Positions 1 through 8,372 of a stretch of DNA of 13,292 nt are shown in pieces (the first letter of the stretch is position 1; each line of letters opens with the position of its first letter). The stretch spans positions 1 to 13,292 of the forward strand of contig CAZNJD010000013.1 of NCBI GenBank assembly GCA_964573285.1. The letters run 5' to 3'. Source of the stretch: UBA1140 sp964573285 (lineage in GTDB: Bacteria > Campylobacterota > Campylobacteria > Campylobacterales > Sulfurovaceae). Below the pieces are notes generated by a model that was not told the origin of the DNA, searched no databases, and saw only the letters and a list, made by a program, of their open reading frames with translations. Made by a program: the position numbers and the translations under genes.

Positions 1-7
1 TTCTTAG

Positions 8-610
8 ATGAATTTCAAGTCAAAAAAAGAGTCAACACAAATTTATTACAGACAAAACCACCTATATCTAATCAAACAGTACAACTCTATCACCTCACCC
101 ATAAAAGATACACTTGATAGATACATCAAACCAAACCACAAAGTGTTAGACATAGGTTTCGGAAGTGGCAGAGACCTAAAATATATCCAAAAAATCGGTG
201 CAGAGTGTTATGGTATTGATAGTACACAAGAGTTTATAGATGAACTCTCAAAAGATTTCTATTTCACTAATAGGCTCTTTTGTACAAAGCTACTCAATCT
301 ACAACTAGATATAGATTTCAAGTTTGATATAGTCACCCTCATAGCTGTGATTATGCACCTAAACAGAGAAGAGATAGCCAAGTCAATCAGCAATATCAAA
401 GAGTATCTAACTGATAATGGGTTGGTAATAATAAGCTACTCTACCACTCCAAGAGAAGATGATGAGAGATTTTTTGAGGATTTAAGAGGTGAGATTGTAA
501 ATGAGATGTTTTTGAATGAGGGGTTCTGTTTGGTTGAGGAGAGTAGAAGTTTGGACTCTTTGGGGAGGGGGATTGAGTGGAGGAGTGGGGTTTTTAGGAA
601 AATAGTGTAA
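8..610 (+). CDS. Class I SAM-dependent methyltransferase, substrate unknown
   Basis: A 200-residue protein with the Rossmann methyltransferase fold. Motif I is VLDIGFGSGRD (residues 46-56), which binds the S-adenosylmethionine carboxyl end. An acidic D71 closes strand 2 (YGIDST), FDIVTLIAVIMHL (106-118) is the strand 4/post-motif region, and GLVIISYSTT (138-147) fits strand 5. There is no DNA-methylase NPPY or PC motif, so a small-molecule or protein substrate is more likely than DNA. The ATG directly follows an in-frame TAG at 5-7, so the start is bounded, though its ribosome binding site lies outside the window. The base composition is odd: the first two thirds are C-rich and G-poor on this strand, while the last third is strongly G-rich. 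A ~110-base gap separates it from the BREX operon, so I see no sign that it is part of that system. Confidence 0.8.
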   Translation: MNFKSKKESTQIYYRQNHLYLIKQYNSITSPIKDTLDRYIKPNHKVLDIGFGSGRDLKYIQKIGAECYGIDSTQEFIDELSKDFYFTNRLFCTKLLNLQLDIDFKFDIVTLIAVIMHLNREEIAKSISNIKEYLTDNGLVIISYSTTPREDDERFFEDLRGEIVNEMFLNEGFCLVEESRSLDSLGRGIEWRSGVFRKIV

Positions 611-648
611 AATATAGATGAACAACAGTATAGAAAAGTTTAAAAAAA

Positions 649-680
649 TATAATCAACCTTTATTTATTTATTGTAAAAT
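649..680 (+). promoter_or_regulatory. Candidate promoter of the BREX operon
   Basis: The 109-base gap before brxP holds two possible sigma-70 -10 elements. One is a perfect TATAAT at 649-654 without a clear -35. The other is TAAAAT at 675-680, preceded by a T-rich periodic stretch (TTATTTATTTATT, 661-673). Campylobacterota housekeeping promoters typically have T-rich periodicity upstream of the -10 in place of a conserved -35, which favours the second. I saw no inverted repeat that would serve as a terminator for the upstream gene or as an operator. Confidence 0.4.
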
Positions 681-719
681 ATGTTTTCTAAAAAAAGAGT
701 AATTTAATATAGAGGTGTT

Positions 720-3038
720 ATGTATAAAATAGAGTGGATTAAAGATAAGAATATACCAAGATTAAATGATTTGGCAGATGATACAATAGTACCTCCGAGA
801 CCTGTTTATTATGAAGAGTTAGATTTATTAGGATTTAATAACTATTGGGAATATCCGAAATCGGTAGAACCCTTACTTTGGGCATTAGGTAGAGATTACT
901 ATTATCGTGGTGAAAAAATAGGGAAAACGATTGGTGGAGATTTGAATAATGTTCCAAAATTAGAGATATATAGAGCAAATTTAGAACTACTACCAATTAA
1001 TTTAAAAGATTTAATTTATATAAATAGAGAAAAGATAGAAATATTAAAAAATGAATCTATTGATTTTATAAAAAAAGTTTATAATGATTATAAAGAAAAA
1101 GTAAATTTTTTTATAGTCGCTTTCAGTGGTGGTAAAGATAGTCAAGTTCTGCTTGATTTAGTAACTATTGCATTAGAACCAGAGCAGTATAAAGTGATAT
1201 TTACAGATACGACTATGGAGCTTCCTCATACTTATATTACAGTAAAGAATACAGAGAAATATTATAAAGATATTTATAGTGATTTTAGGATTACTATGGT
1301 TCGTAATCCTACAGATGCAGATGAGTTATGGGATGTATTTGGCCCTCCTAGTAGGATATTAAGATGGTGTTGTAGTGTATATAAGACATCTCCTGTTCAT
1401 AGTTATTTAAAAAGTTTAAATAATGGAAAACACCCCAAAACAATTTTATTTGATGGAGTAAGAAGAGATGAAAGTCATAATAGGTTGAATCATTTAAGAG
1501 TTGCTGATAGTGTAAAACACAATAGAGTTATTAATACTCGACCTATAATTGAGTGGAATGATTTTGAAATATATCTTTATATGTTCTATTCAGGTGTCAA
1601 AATTAATGATGAATATCGAATAGGTCTCAATAGGGTTGGATGTAATATTTGTCCTTTTGCTTCTCAATGGAGTGATTTTATCATCAATAAAAAATATCCA
1701 AATATAGCTAAAAAGTTTATCTCTACAATTGATAATTATATGGATAGTAGTGAAATTAAAAATCGTAAAGAGTATTTGGAAAAGGGTCATTGGAAAAAAA
1801 GAGCAGGTGGCAATTCTATTAATACAAAAAATTATATTAACATTCAAGATAATAAAGATAGTTTGGAAGTTACTTTAAAGAACTCGAAAGAAGATATTTT
1901 TGAGTGGTTGAAAGTATTAGGGAATTATAAAGTTGATAGTAAGGGTAATAATATTAATATTAGTATTGATAAAAAACTTTTAAATGTTAAATATAATAGG
2001 GATAATAACAACGAGACGATTACTACAAATCATAATGATATTGTTAATATTAGTCATTTGAAAAAAGTAGCTTATAAAACAAGTTACTGTGTCCATTGTG
2101 GAAGTTGTGAGGCAGAGTGTCCAACGGGTGCATTAGATGTTTTTCCAAAGGTACAAATAGATACAAATTTATGTATTCATTGTAGTAAATGTTTAGATTT
2201 CCATAATAAAGGGTGTGTAATGGCTGATTCGGCTCATATTTCAGTAGTAGGTAAAAATAATAATTCAGGAACAGTTAAAGGGTTTAATGACTATGGTGAT
2301 TTTGGATTAAGGCAAGAGTGGTTAAATACTTTCTTAAATAAAGGGTTATCTTGGATAGCAGATAATGAGTTAGGGACAAAACAAAAAATCTCATTAAAAA
2401 AATGGTTAAGAGATGCAGAACTTTTAGATTCTAAAGCAAAAAAAACAACAATTTTATATGAATTAATGCAAAATAAAATGGATGGTGTTCGTTATCAGAT
2501 TATATATGTAAATCTTTATTTTAATTCAAGTCTTTTAAATTGGTTTATTGATGATATTGATAGAAATAAAAAATTCTCTTCCAAAGAGTTAGTAATCATA
2601 GCAAAAGGATATACTAAATTAGCAGAGAGTACTGTTAAACATAGTATTAACTCTCTTGTAAATCTTTTTGCTTCAACACCTCTTGGAAATGAATTAAAGC
2701 TTGGTAAGATTACAAAAAAAGGGAATATTAGATTTTTAGAGAAAATAGGAACAAATGATATTTCCAATCTAACAATACTGCTTTTATTATATAAATTAAA
2801 AGAGAATTTAAATAGAACAGATTTTAGGGTCAGTGAGTTTTATAATGAAAATTTTATAGGTAGTCCATATAAGTTGTTTGGAATAGATAAAGATATATTA
2901 ATATCAAAATTGAGATTTATAGCAGAAAATACAAAATTAATTGATGTTGATTTAAATCATGGATTAGATAATATTTTTCTAAAAGATTTAAATTATGAGG
3001 AGATTTTATTAGAGGCTATAAAAAATGAAATGGAGTGA
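720..3038 (+). CDS. brxP: BrxP: PAPS-reductase-like protein of type 4 BREX, with 2x[4Fe-4S] ferredoxin insert and DUF4007-like C-terminus
   Basis: A 772-residue protein with several parts. The N-terminus (about 1-120) carries the PRPVYYEELD and GRDYYYRGE signatures seen ahead of many PAPS-reductase-like domains. The N-type ATP pyrophosphatase domain has the P-loop FSGGKDS (135-141), then FTDTTMELP (161-169), RWCCSVYK (215-222) and DGVRRDES (245-252). The pair C217-C218 with C308/C311 (GCNICPF) matches the CC...CxxC pattern that holds the 4Fe-4S cluster of APS reductases. A ferredoxin segment follows: C457, C460, C463, C467, then C485, C488, C491, C499. From about 520, FGLRQEWL and a later NLYFNSSLLNWF stretch resemble DUF4007. 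It opens the BREX operon behind an AGAGG site (711-715) and overlaps brxC by 14 bases. By analogy with DndC and SspD it may activate and transfer sulfur to the DNA backbone; that function is inferred. The DUF4007 call is moderate, the rest strong. Confidence 0.88.
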   Translation: MYKIEWIKDKNIPRLNDLADDTIVPPRPVYYEELDLLGFNNYWEYPKSVEPLLWALGRDYYYRGEKIGKTIGGDLNNVPKLEIYRANLELLPINLKDLIYINREKIEILKNESIDFIKKVYNDYKEKVNFFIVAFSGGKDSQVLLDLVTIALEPEQYKVIFTDTTMELPHTYITVKNTEKYYKDIYSDFRITMVRNPTDADELWDVFGPPSRILRWCCSVYKTSPVHSYLKSLNNGKHPKTILFDGVRRDESHNRLNHLRVADSVKHNRVINTRPIIEWNDFEIYLYMFYSGVKINDEYRIGLNRVGCNICPFASQWSDFIINKKYPNIAKKFISTIDNYMDSSEIKNRKEYLEKGHWKKRAGGNSINTKNYINIQDNKDSLEVTLKNSKEDIFEWLKVLGNYKVDSKGNNINISIDKKLLNVKYNRDNNNETITTNHNDIVNISHLKKVAYKTSYCVHCGSCEAECPTGALDVFPKVQIDTNLCIHCSKCLDFHNKGCVMADSAHISVVGKNNNSGTVKGFNDYGDFGLRQEWLNTFLNKGLSWIADNELGTKQKISLKKWLRDAELLDSKAKKTTILYELMQNKMDGVRYQIIYVNLYFNSSLLNWFIDDIDRNKKFSSKELVIIAKGYTKLAESTVKHSINSLVNLFASTPLGNELKLGKITKKGNIRFLEKIGTNDISNLTILLLLYKLKENLNRTDFRVSEFYNENFIGSPYKLFGIDKDILISKLRFIAENTKLIDVDLNHGLDNIFLKDLNYEEILLEAIKNEME

Positions 3039-6000
3039 AGTAGTTAGTTTAAATGAAACTTTTTTACCTGTTTGTGATATAAAAGATAAAAATGATTTTT
3101 ATTGGAAACAGTTTATCTGTCATAATGATTTTTATACACTTTTAGATAATACTATTAAGATGTATCAAAAAAAAGAGAAATCTGTTTGGTTACAAGGAAC
3201 TTTTGGTAGTGGTAAAACACATGCTACCACAGTTATTAAAAATCTATTCTCTAAAGATTTAAAAGAGATAGATGAATATGTGAATAGTTCTATTAGAGAG
3301 CCTAGATTAAAGCCAACTTTATTAAATATTAGGAAAAATTTAAAAACTTTTCCAATTATATTAAAAGGAAGTTATCATATTAATGATAGTAAATCATTTG
3401 GTTTTGCTATTCAACAGGAAGTTGTTAATTCATTAAAAAGTGCTAATATTAATGATACTATTGCAAATTCATATAGTGACATGATAAGTCGTATTGAGAT
3501 GGATTCCGATTTTTGGCAAAATATAATTAATAAATCAAGATTAATAGATGAGGTTGATGATACAGAAGAACTAATAGAGGAATTGAATCAACGAAGTAGT
3601 AATATATTAAAACTTTGTGAAGATGAACTTATAAAGCGAGGTATGAGTGTAATTACTAATGATATTATTAAATTTCTTGAAGATACAACAACTATTGTAA
3701 AAAAGTATGGGTATGATAATATTACACTATTTTGGGATGAATTTACACCGATTTTGGAGGTAGATAGATATAACGATATATTGATGATGTTACAAAATTT
3801 ATCTGAAAATATTAAGCATGGAAATGTTTTTCTTTTTATTGTAGCTCACCGAACACTCAGTAGCAACAGAATGTTAAAAGAGGATATTTCTAAAGTTTAT
3901 GATAGATTTGAATTGACTCATTATAAGATGGAAGATATTACAACTTATTTATTACTCTCTAACTCTATTATAAAGAATAATTATCATAATGACATTGTTA
4001 CTAAATTAAGAGATAGTAATGATTTTAATGATATGACAAGATATGTATTGAGTAATGATGATAATAAAATAAACTTAAATAATCTTTTTGAGATGATACC
4101 AATTCATCCATATAGTGGATTGATATTATCTTTAATAGCAAGACAATTAAAATCATCAAATAGAAGTATATTTAGTTTTTTATATGATAAAAATGGATTT
4201 TGCTCTTTCCTTGAAAAGGAGACAAATTATTTAATGGATATAAGTTATTTGTGGGATTATTTTATTAATATTTTTGAAGAGGATGAAAAACTATCTACAT
4301 ATTTAGTAAAATATGCTACATCTAAAGATATTGAATTAATCAACCCTAATTATCTTGTAGTTTTGAAAGCTATTTTACTATTAAATATTTTAAATAAGGT
4401 AATTGGTGGGACAGAATTAGAATTTCATAAAATACTTAAGCCAAATAGAGAAAACTTAGAATATATTTTTTGTATAACAAAATATAATAATATTTTAGAT
4501 GAGGCTTTAGATATAATTCATAGAAAATATATTACGAAGGATACTGATGGGGTATTTCTTGTATCTTCAGCAACACTACCTGAAAATGAGATTTCTAATG
4601 AAAAGCAGAGAATAAGAGATGGTAACTATAAAAATATTTTAAATATTATTAAGCCTAAAGAGGAGGAGATAAAAAAACTTATTAAAATAGGTATTTTTAG
4701 ATATAACAATATTTATATAAGAGAATCAAATATTAAAAAACATGATATAGAAAAATATTGTAATACTAAATTTAAATTAGATTATACTTTAAATATAATG
4801 ATATTTTTTGCCATAGAAGAGAGTGAAATATTACAAGTTAAAAGTACTCTAAAGCAATTATCAAAAGATTATAAAAATATAATATTCTTGGTAATGGAAG
4901 AACCTTTTAGTATGAAAAGATATGAAGATTTTTTGAATTATAGTGCAAGAAGTAGTATTGCAAATAAACATAATCATAAAGATGAAGCTCAAAGAAGTAA
5001 ACTTCAATCTGAAAAATTAGTAAAACAGTATATTAATAGTTTAAATCATAGTGCTGTTTCTGTATATTATGATAATAGTATTAGAAATACTATATCAATT
5101 ATCAATATATCAAACGAATTAAATTCAATATCTAAAATTATATTTAATATGGGTGCTGAAAATAGTATAGTTAAAAATATTAATTTATGGAAAAAACAGA
5201 ATCCATCAAAAACTATTCCAGAAAAGATAATTATATCGTTAGATAGAGATGAATTAAATTCAAATTTAAAAGGTGTAAATAGACAATTAATAGGATTAAT
5301 CAAAAACAGTAATAATGATTACATAGTCAATGAAAAATTTGAGATTAGAGATGAAAATATATCCCATTATTTGGTTGTCATAATTAATAAAATAAATCAA
5401 ATAGTAAATAAGAAAAAAAATAGTGGAGAAATTAATTTAACTAAAAGTCTTAAATTTCTAACTAAACCCCCTTATGGACTATATTCTAATCCAATCTCAT
5501 TTGCAATACTCTCATTTGCCCTAAAACAATTTGATGGTAAATTTTATGAAGTTGGAAATGGAAGGAAAATTGAAGGTTTTCTTTTAAGAGATAATATTGT
5601 AGATATATTTAAATACTTTGATGGGAAAAGCAAAGTTGATATTAGAGTTAGATTTGGAACAGAAATTGAAGAGAAATTTATTGATATAATAAAAAAGCTA
5701 TTTTCATTGGAGGATGGATTAGGAATTATTCAATATACATTTAAGATAAAAGAGTGGTTAAATAGAGCTAAGTATCCTCTATGGGTAGTTAAATATGGAA
5801 CAGAGAATGAATATATTTTAGATATTATAGATAGATTAACAACCCTTATAAATGCTCATGATGATGATATTAAACTCAATGATATTAAAAAAATTGTTTC
5901 AATTATCGACTCTAATAATTTATTATTTGATTTGAAACTACTTTTAGTAAAAGAAAGTTTTAAAAACTATTTTGATAAATTTATTAAATCTCTAAATTTA

Positions 6001-6360
6001 AATATATCACCTAATGAATATGATGAAATGTATAACTATATCAAAACAAATATTAGAGCAAACATTGATAGTGATATAGCTGGTTGGAATGAAGATAAAG
6101 TAGGAATGTTAATTTTACAATGGCATAATAAAAAACTACAACCTAAAAAGCCTAATAGTTATCAACCTAATAAAAATAATCATAGTGATAGGGTTGAAGA
6201 ACCAAAAAATAATAATCTTTTCTTAGAAAAAAGTTCTTTAGATGAAGAGATAAAACAGTTTAAAAAAAGAGTACAATATTTATCAAATCTTAATCAAATA
6301 ATTATAGAAAATGTTGATAGTGATACAGAGCTTTATAATGTATTAAAAAAATATATTTAG
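3025..6360 (+). CDS. brxC: BrxC-like large P-loop ATPase of type 4 BREX
   Basis: An 1111-residue protein whose N-terminus holds a P-loop NTPase. Walker A is GTFGSGKTH (58-66) and Walker B is LFWDEF (235-240, acidic D238 and E239). FLFIVAHRTL (269-278) follows as the likely sensor strand. The insert between Walker A and B is long and helical. The remaining ~800 residues have no motif I can name; the end (about 1070-1111) looks like a coiled coil after a lysine/asparagine-rich linker. This layout, size and position between the PAPS-reductase-like and PglZ genes match BrxC/PglY, the ATPase of BREX systems, thought to work with PglZ in recognising or marking DNA. The ATG lies inside the end of brxP, with AGAGG at 3011-3015 as its probable ribosome binding site, so translation is likely coupled. 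The BrxC assignment rests on motifs plus context. Confidence 0.85.
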   Translation: MKWSEVVSLNETFLPVCDIKDKNDFYWKQFICHNDFYTLLDNTIKMYQKKEKSVWLQGTFGSGKTHATTVIKNLFSKDLKEIDEYVNSSIREPRLKPTLLNIRKNLKTFPIILKGSYHINDSKSFGFAIQQEVVNSLKSANINDTIANSYSDMISRIEMDSDFWQNIINKSRLIDEVDDTEELIEELNQRSSNILKLCEDELIKRGMSVITNDIIKFLEDTTTIVKKYGYDNITLFWDEFTPILEVDRYNDILMMLQNLSENIKHGNVFLFIVAHRTLSSNRMLKEDISKVYDRFELTHYKMEDITTYLLLSNSIIKNNYHNDIVTKLRDSNDFNDMTRYVLSNDDNKINLNNLFEMIPIHPYSGLILSLIARQLKSSNRSIFSFLYDKNGFCSFLEKETNYLMDISYLWDYFINIFEEDEKLSTYLVKYATSKDIELINPNYLVVLKAILLLNILNKVIGGTELEFHKILKPNRENLEYIFCITKYNNILDEALDIIHRKYITKDTDGVFLVSSATLPENEISNEKQRIRDGNYKNILNIIKPKEEEIKKLIKIGIFRYNNIYIRESNIKKHDIEKYCNTKFKLDYTLNIMIFFAIEESEILQVKSTLKQLSKDYKNIIFLVMEEPFSMKRYEDFLNYSARSSIANKHNHKDEAQRSKLQSEKLVKQYINSLNHSAVSVYYDNSIRNTISIINISNELNSISKIIFNMGAENSIVKNINLWKKQNPSKTIPEKIIISLDRDELNSNLKGVNRQLIGLIKNSNNDYIVNEKFEIRDENISHYLVVIINKINQIVNKKKNSGEINLTKSLKFLTKPPYGLYSNPISFAILSFALKQFDGKFYEVGNGRKIEGFLLRDNIVDIFKYFDGKSKVDIRVRFGTEIEEKFIDIIKKLFSLEDGLGIIQYTFKIKEWLNRAKYPLWVVKYGTENEYILDIIDRLTTLINAHDDDIKLNDIKKIVSIIDSNNLLFDLKLLLVKESFKNYFDKFIKSLNLNISPNEYDEMYNYIKTNIRANIDSDIAGWNEDKVGMLILQWHNKKLQPKKPNSYQPNKNNHSDRVEEPKNNNLFLEKSSLDEEIKQFKKRVQYLSNLNQIIIENVDSDTELYNVLKKYI

Positions 6361-6370
6361 GATTATAGAT

Positions 6371-8362
6371 ATGACTATCAATGAATTAGAAATAGTACTC
6401 AAAGAGAATCGATTAGAAAGATTTAGTTCAAAAATCATATTGATAAATAGTTATAAAAATGTATTTGAGTTGCAAAAGATATATAGGTCATGTGGATATA
6501 CAGTAAAAGATTTGAGAACTTTTCAAAGCAAAGAAAATCAATGGTTTGGAGTATCAAGATTAAATAGAAAAATTAATCAAATAACAGGAAATACTATTCT
6601 ATTTTCTGTATCAGAGATTATTAGATTCTATGATAGAGATGATTTTAAAAGTTTTTTTGATAATTTCTTTTCTATTGAAAATAGAAAATATAGTGTTCAT
6701 ATTCCATTGTTTGGACTCAAAAGTAGATTTTATAGTCAATATTTCAATACATTTTATAGAAGAAATGAATATAGTTTTGTTTATGAATTAAATTCTATTT
6801 TTGACAAAATAGATTTGAATATCGTAAATTTTGAAGTTCCTTTTGATAATACGCTTGATACTGTAAAAGATTGGTTAAATTTTTATAATTTACCAACTAA
6901 TAATATTATATGTTCACCCCGTCCTTTGGTAGAGAGAATTAAAAATCAATATAACGATGATATAATCAATATTAATTATATAGATAATCAAAAAGAGTTT
7001 ATAGAAAAATATATGAAAAAATCTTTTCCTCTTGATTTTAAAGAGGATGAAAAAGAGTATTGGAATAGATTAATAATAGATTTTCAAGAGAGTAATTTAA
7101 AAGAGATATTGCAAAAAAAATTAAATTTACATAATTTAACTCCAATTGAGATGATACAAAAAATATGTCAAGAGCAAGATTTATATATTAAATGGTTATT
7201 AAAAGGATATAGTTTAGAGTTTTGTAAAAATGATAGTTATTTTTATAGAGTAATTCAAAATAGCAATCTTAATGAAAGGTTGATAGATAAAATTTGGTTT
7301 GATATTTTTGATGATTATAGTTTAACGCATTTAAAAGAACGATTTGATATTTTAAGTATTTTTTATAAAAATAACACTCCATCTTTTGAGATAGAAAATA
7401 GATTAACAAAATATTTAGAAAATTGTGATTATCTAACTGCTATTTTAACAGGTATTACTACAATAGAAAAAAAGTATATTGTAGAACTTTACACTCTAAA
7501 TAAAATAGATATTAAATATTGTCAAAAATATTATAAAGATTTAACTTCCTATATGGATAGTGTAGATTTTATAAACAGTATAGAATGGGTAGAGGATTAC
7601 TTTAAAGAATATAAAAAATCTAAAATTGAGAATAAAATATCACTAAAATTAGCTGATATATTAAAAAAACAAAATCAAAGTCAAAATAGTTTTTTTAATT
7701 GGTATGCTGATACAACTTTCAAAGAGGTAGCAGATTTTCAAATTATAAAAGAGAAAACTTTATGGATTGACGGGCTAGGTATTGAGTGGTTAGGAGTTAT
7801 CAAAAATTATGCTTTGAGCAAAGGTTATGCTTGTGATTTTTATATATCAAGAGCAAATCTACCTACAATAACAAAATGTAATAGATTTAAGGGTATAGAG
7901 AAAACAGAAAAGCTAGATAATTATATCCATAAACAAAAGGCATATAGATACCCTTTGAATTTAATTGAAGAGATTAATATTATTAAAGAGATTTTGGACA
8001 GTTATTTACATGATGAGTTAACCATAGTATCAGACCACGGATTTAGTGCCTTTTGTAGTTTTCAAACTAAAATTAATAGCTTTAGTGGTGATGAACATGA
8101 GGGAAGATGTGCTAAAATAGAAGAGTTGTTAGATGATAATAACTATTTCTCTTATGATTTTCAATGTGGCAGGTATCTAGTTTCACTAAATCATAACTCT
8201 TTAAATAATAAAACAAGAAGAGAGGCTCATGGTGGAGCTACTCCAGAAGAGGTTATTGTACCAATTATTAAGATATATAAAACCAAGAATAAAGAAAAAA
8301 TAAAATCAACTGAATTTAAATCTACAGTAAAAAAAGGTTTTGAGGAAGATGAACTATTTTAA
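6371..8362 (+). CDS. pglZ: PglZ, alkaline-phosphatase superfamily protein of BREX
   Basis: A 663-residue protein with the PglZ catalytic-like region at its C-terminus. It shows WIDGLGIEW (465-473, metal-ligand position D467), TIVSDHGFSAF (551-561, D555 and H556) and HGGATPEEVIVPI (620-632, H620), the most diagnostic PglZ block. These acidic and histidine residues correspond to the metal-binding set of alkaline phosphatases, so the core looks intact. The first ~440 residues are helical and carry no motif I recognise. PglZ is the signature gene of all BREX and Pgl systems; its exact chemistry in defence is not settled. The gene starts 10 bases after brxC, with AGGA at 6359-6362 overlapping the brxC stop. 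An A8 run at 7113-7120 lies in the coding sequence, but the frame stays open. Confidence 0.93.
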   Translation: MTINELEIVLKENRLERFSSKIILINSYKNVFELQKIYRSCGYTVKDLRTFQSKENQWFGVSRLNRKINQITGNTILFSVSEIIRFYDRDDFKSFFDNFFSIENRKYSVHIPLFGLKSRFYSQYFNTFYRRNEYSFVYELNSIFDKIDLNIVNFEVPFDNTLDTVKDWLNFYNLPTNNIICSPRPLVERIKNQYNDDIININYIDNQKEFIEKYMKKSFPLDFKEDEKEYWNRLIIDFQESNLKEILQKKLNLHNLTPIEMIQKICQEQDLYIKWLLKGYSLEFCKNDSYFYRVIQNSNLNERLIDKIWFDIFDDYSLTHLKERFDILSIFYKNNTPSFEIENRLTKYLENCDYLTAILTGITTIEKKYIVELYTLNKIDIKYCQKYYKDLTSYMDSVDFINSIEWVEDYFKEYKKSKIENKISLKLADILKKQNQSQNSFFNWYADTTFKEVADFQIIKEKTLWIDGLGIEWLGVIKNYALSKGYACDFYISRANLPTITKCNRFKGIEKTEKLDNYIHKQKAYRYPLNLIEEINIIKEILDSYLHDELTIVSDHGFSAFCSFQTKINSFSGDEHEGRCAKIEELLDDNNYFSYDFQCGRYLVSLNHNSLNNKTRREAHGGATPEEVIVPIIKIYKTKNKEKIKSTEFKSTVKKGFEEDELF

Positions 8363-8366
8363 GGAG
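8361..8366 (+). promoter_or_regulatory. Ribosome binding site that sets the brxL start
   Basis: AAGGAG, overlapping the TAA stop of pglZ, lies 6 bases before ATG 8373. The frame is open further upstream to a TTG at 8340 and an ATG at 8349, but neither has a comparable site, so ATG 8373 is the preferred start. Confidence 0.8.
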
Positions 8367-8372
8367 CAGCAA

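Noticed and set aside
611..719. Terminator hairpin or small RNA in the gap before brxP
   Set aside because: No stem of useful length was found; the stretch is plain AT-rich sequence with candidate -10 boxes only.
1590..1847. Reverse-strand open frame within brxP
   Set aside because: It lies wholly inside a gene with clear motifs, shows low-complexity Ile/Phe-rich translation and no domain; a shadow of the coding strand. The same applies to reverse frames at 2516-2767, 5067-5303, 8462-8803, 8571-8759, 8981-9181 and 11081-11428.
7113..7120. A8 run in pglZ (and a second A8 at 3167-3174 in brxC) as a phase-variation switch
   Set aside because: Phase variation of BREX/Pgl genes is known mainly from G tracts; A8 runs are expected by chance in DNA this AT-rich, and both frames are intact. 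No G tract of 8 or more occurs in the window.
8340..8372. N-terminal extension of BrxL from TTG 8340
   Set aside because: Only a weak upstream AGG is present, while ATG 8373 has AAGGAG at ideal spacing.
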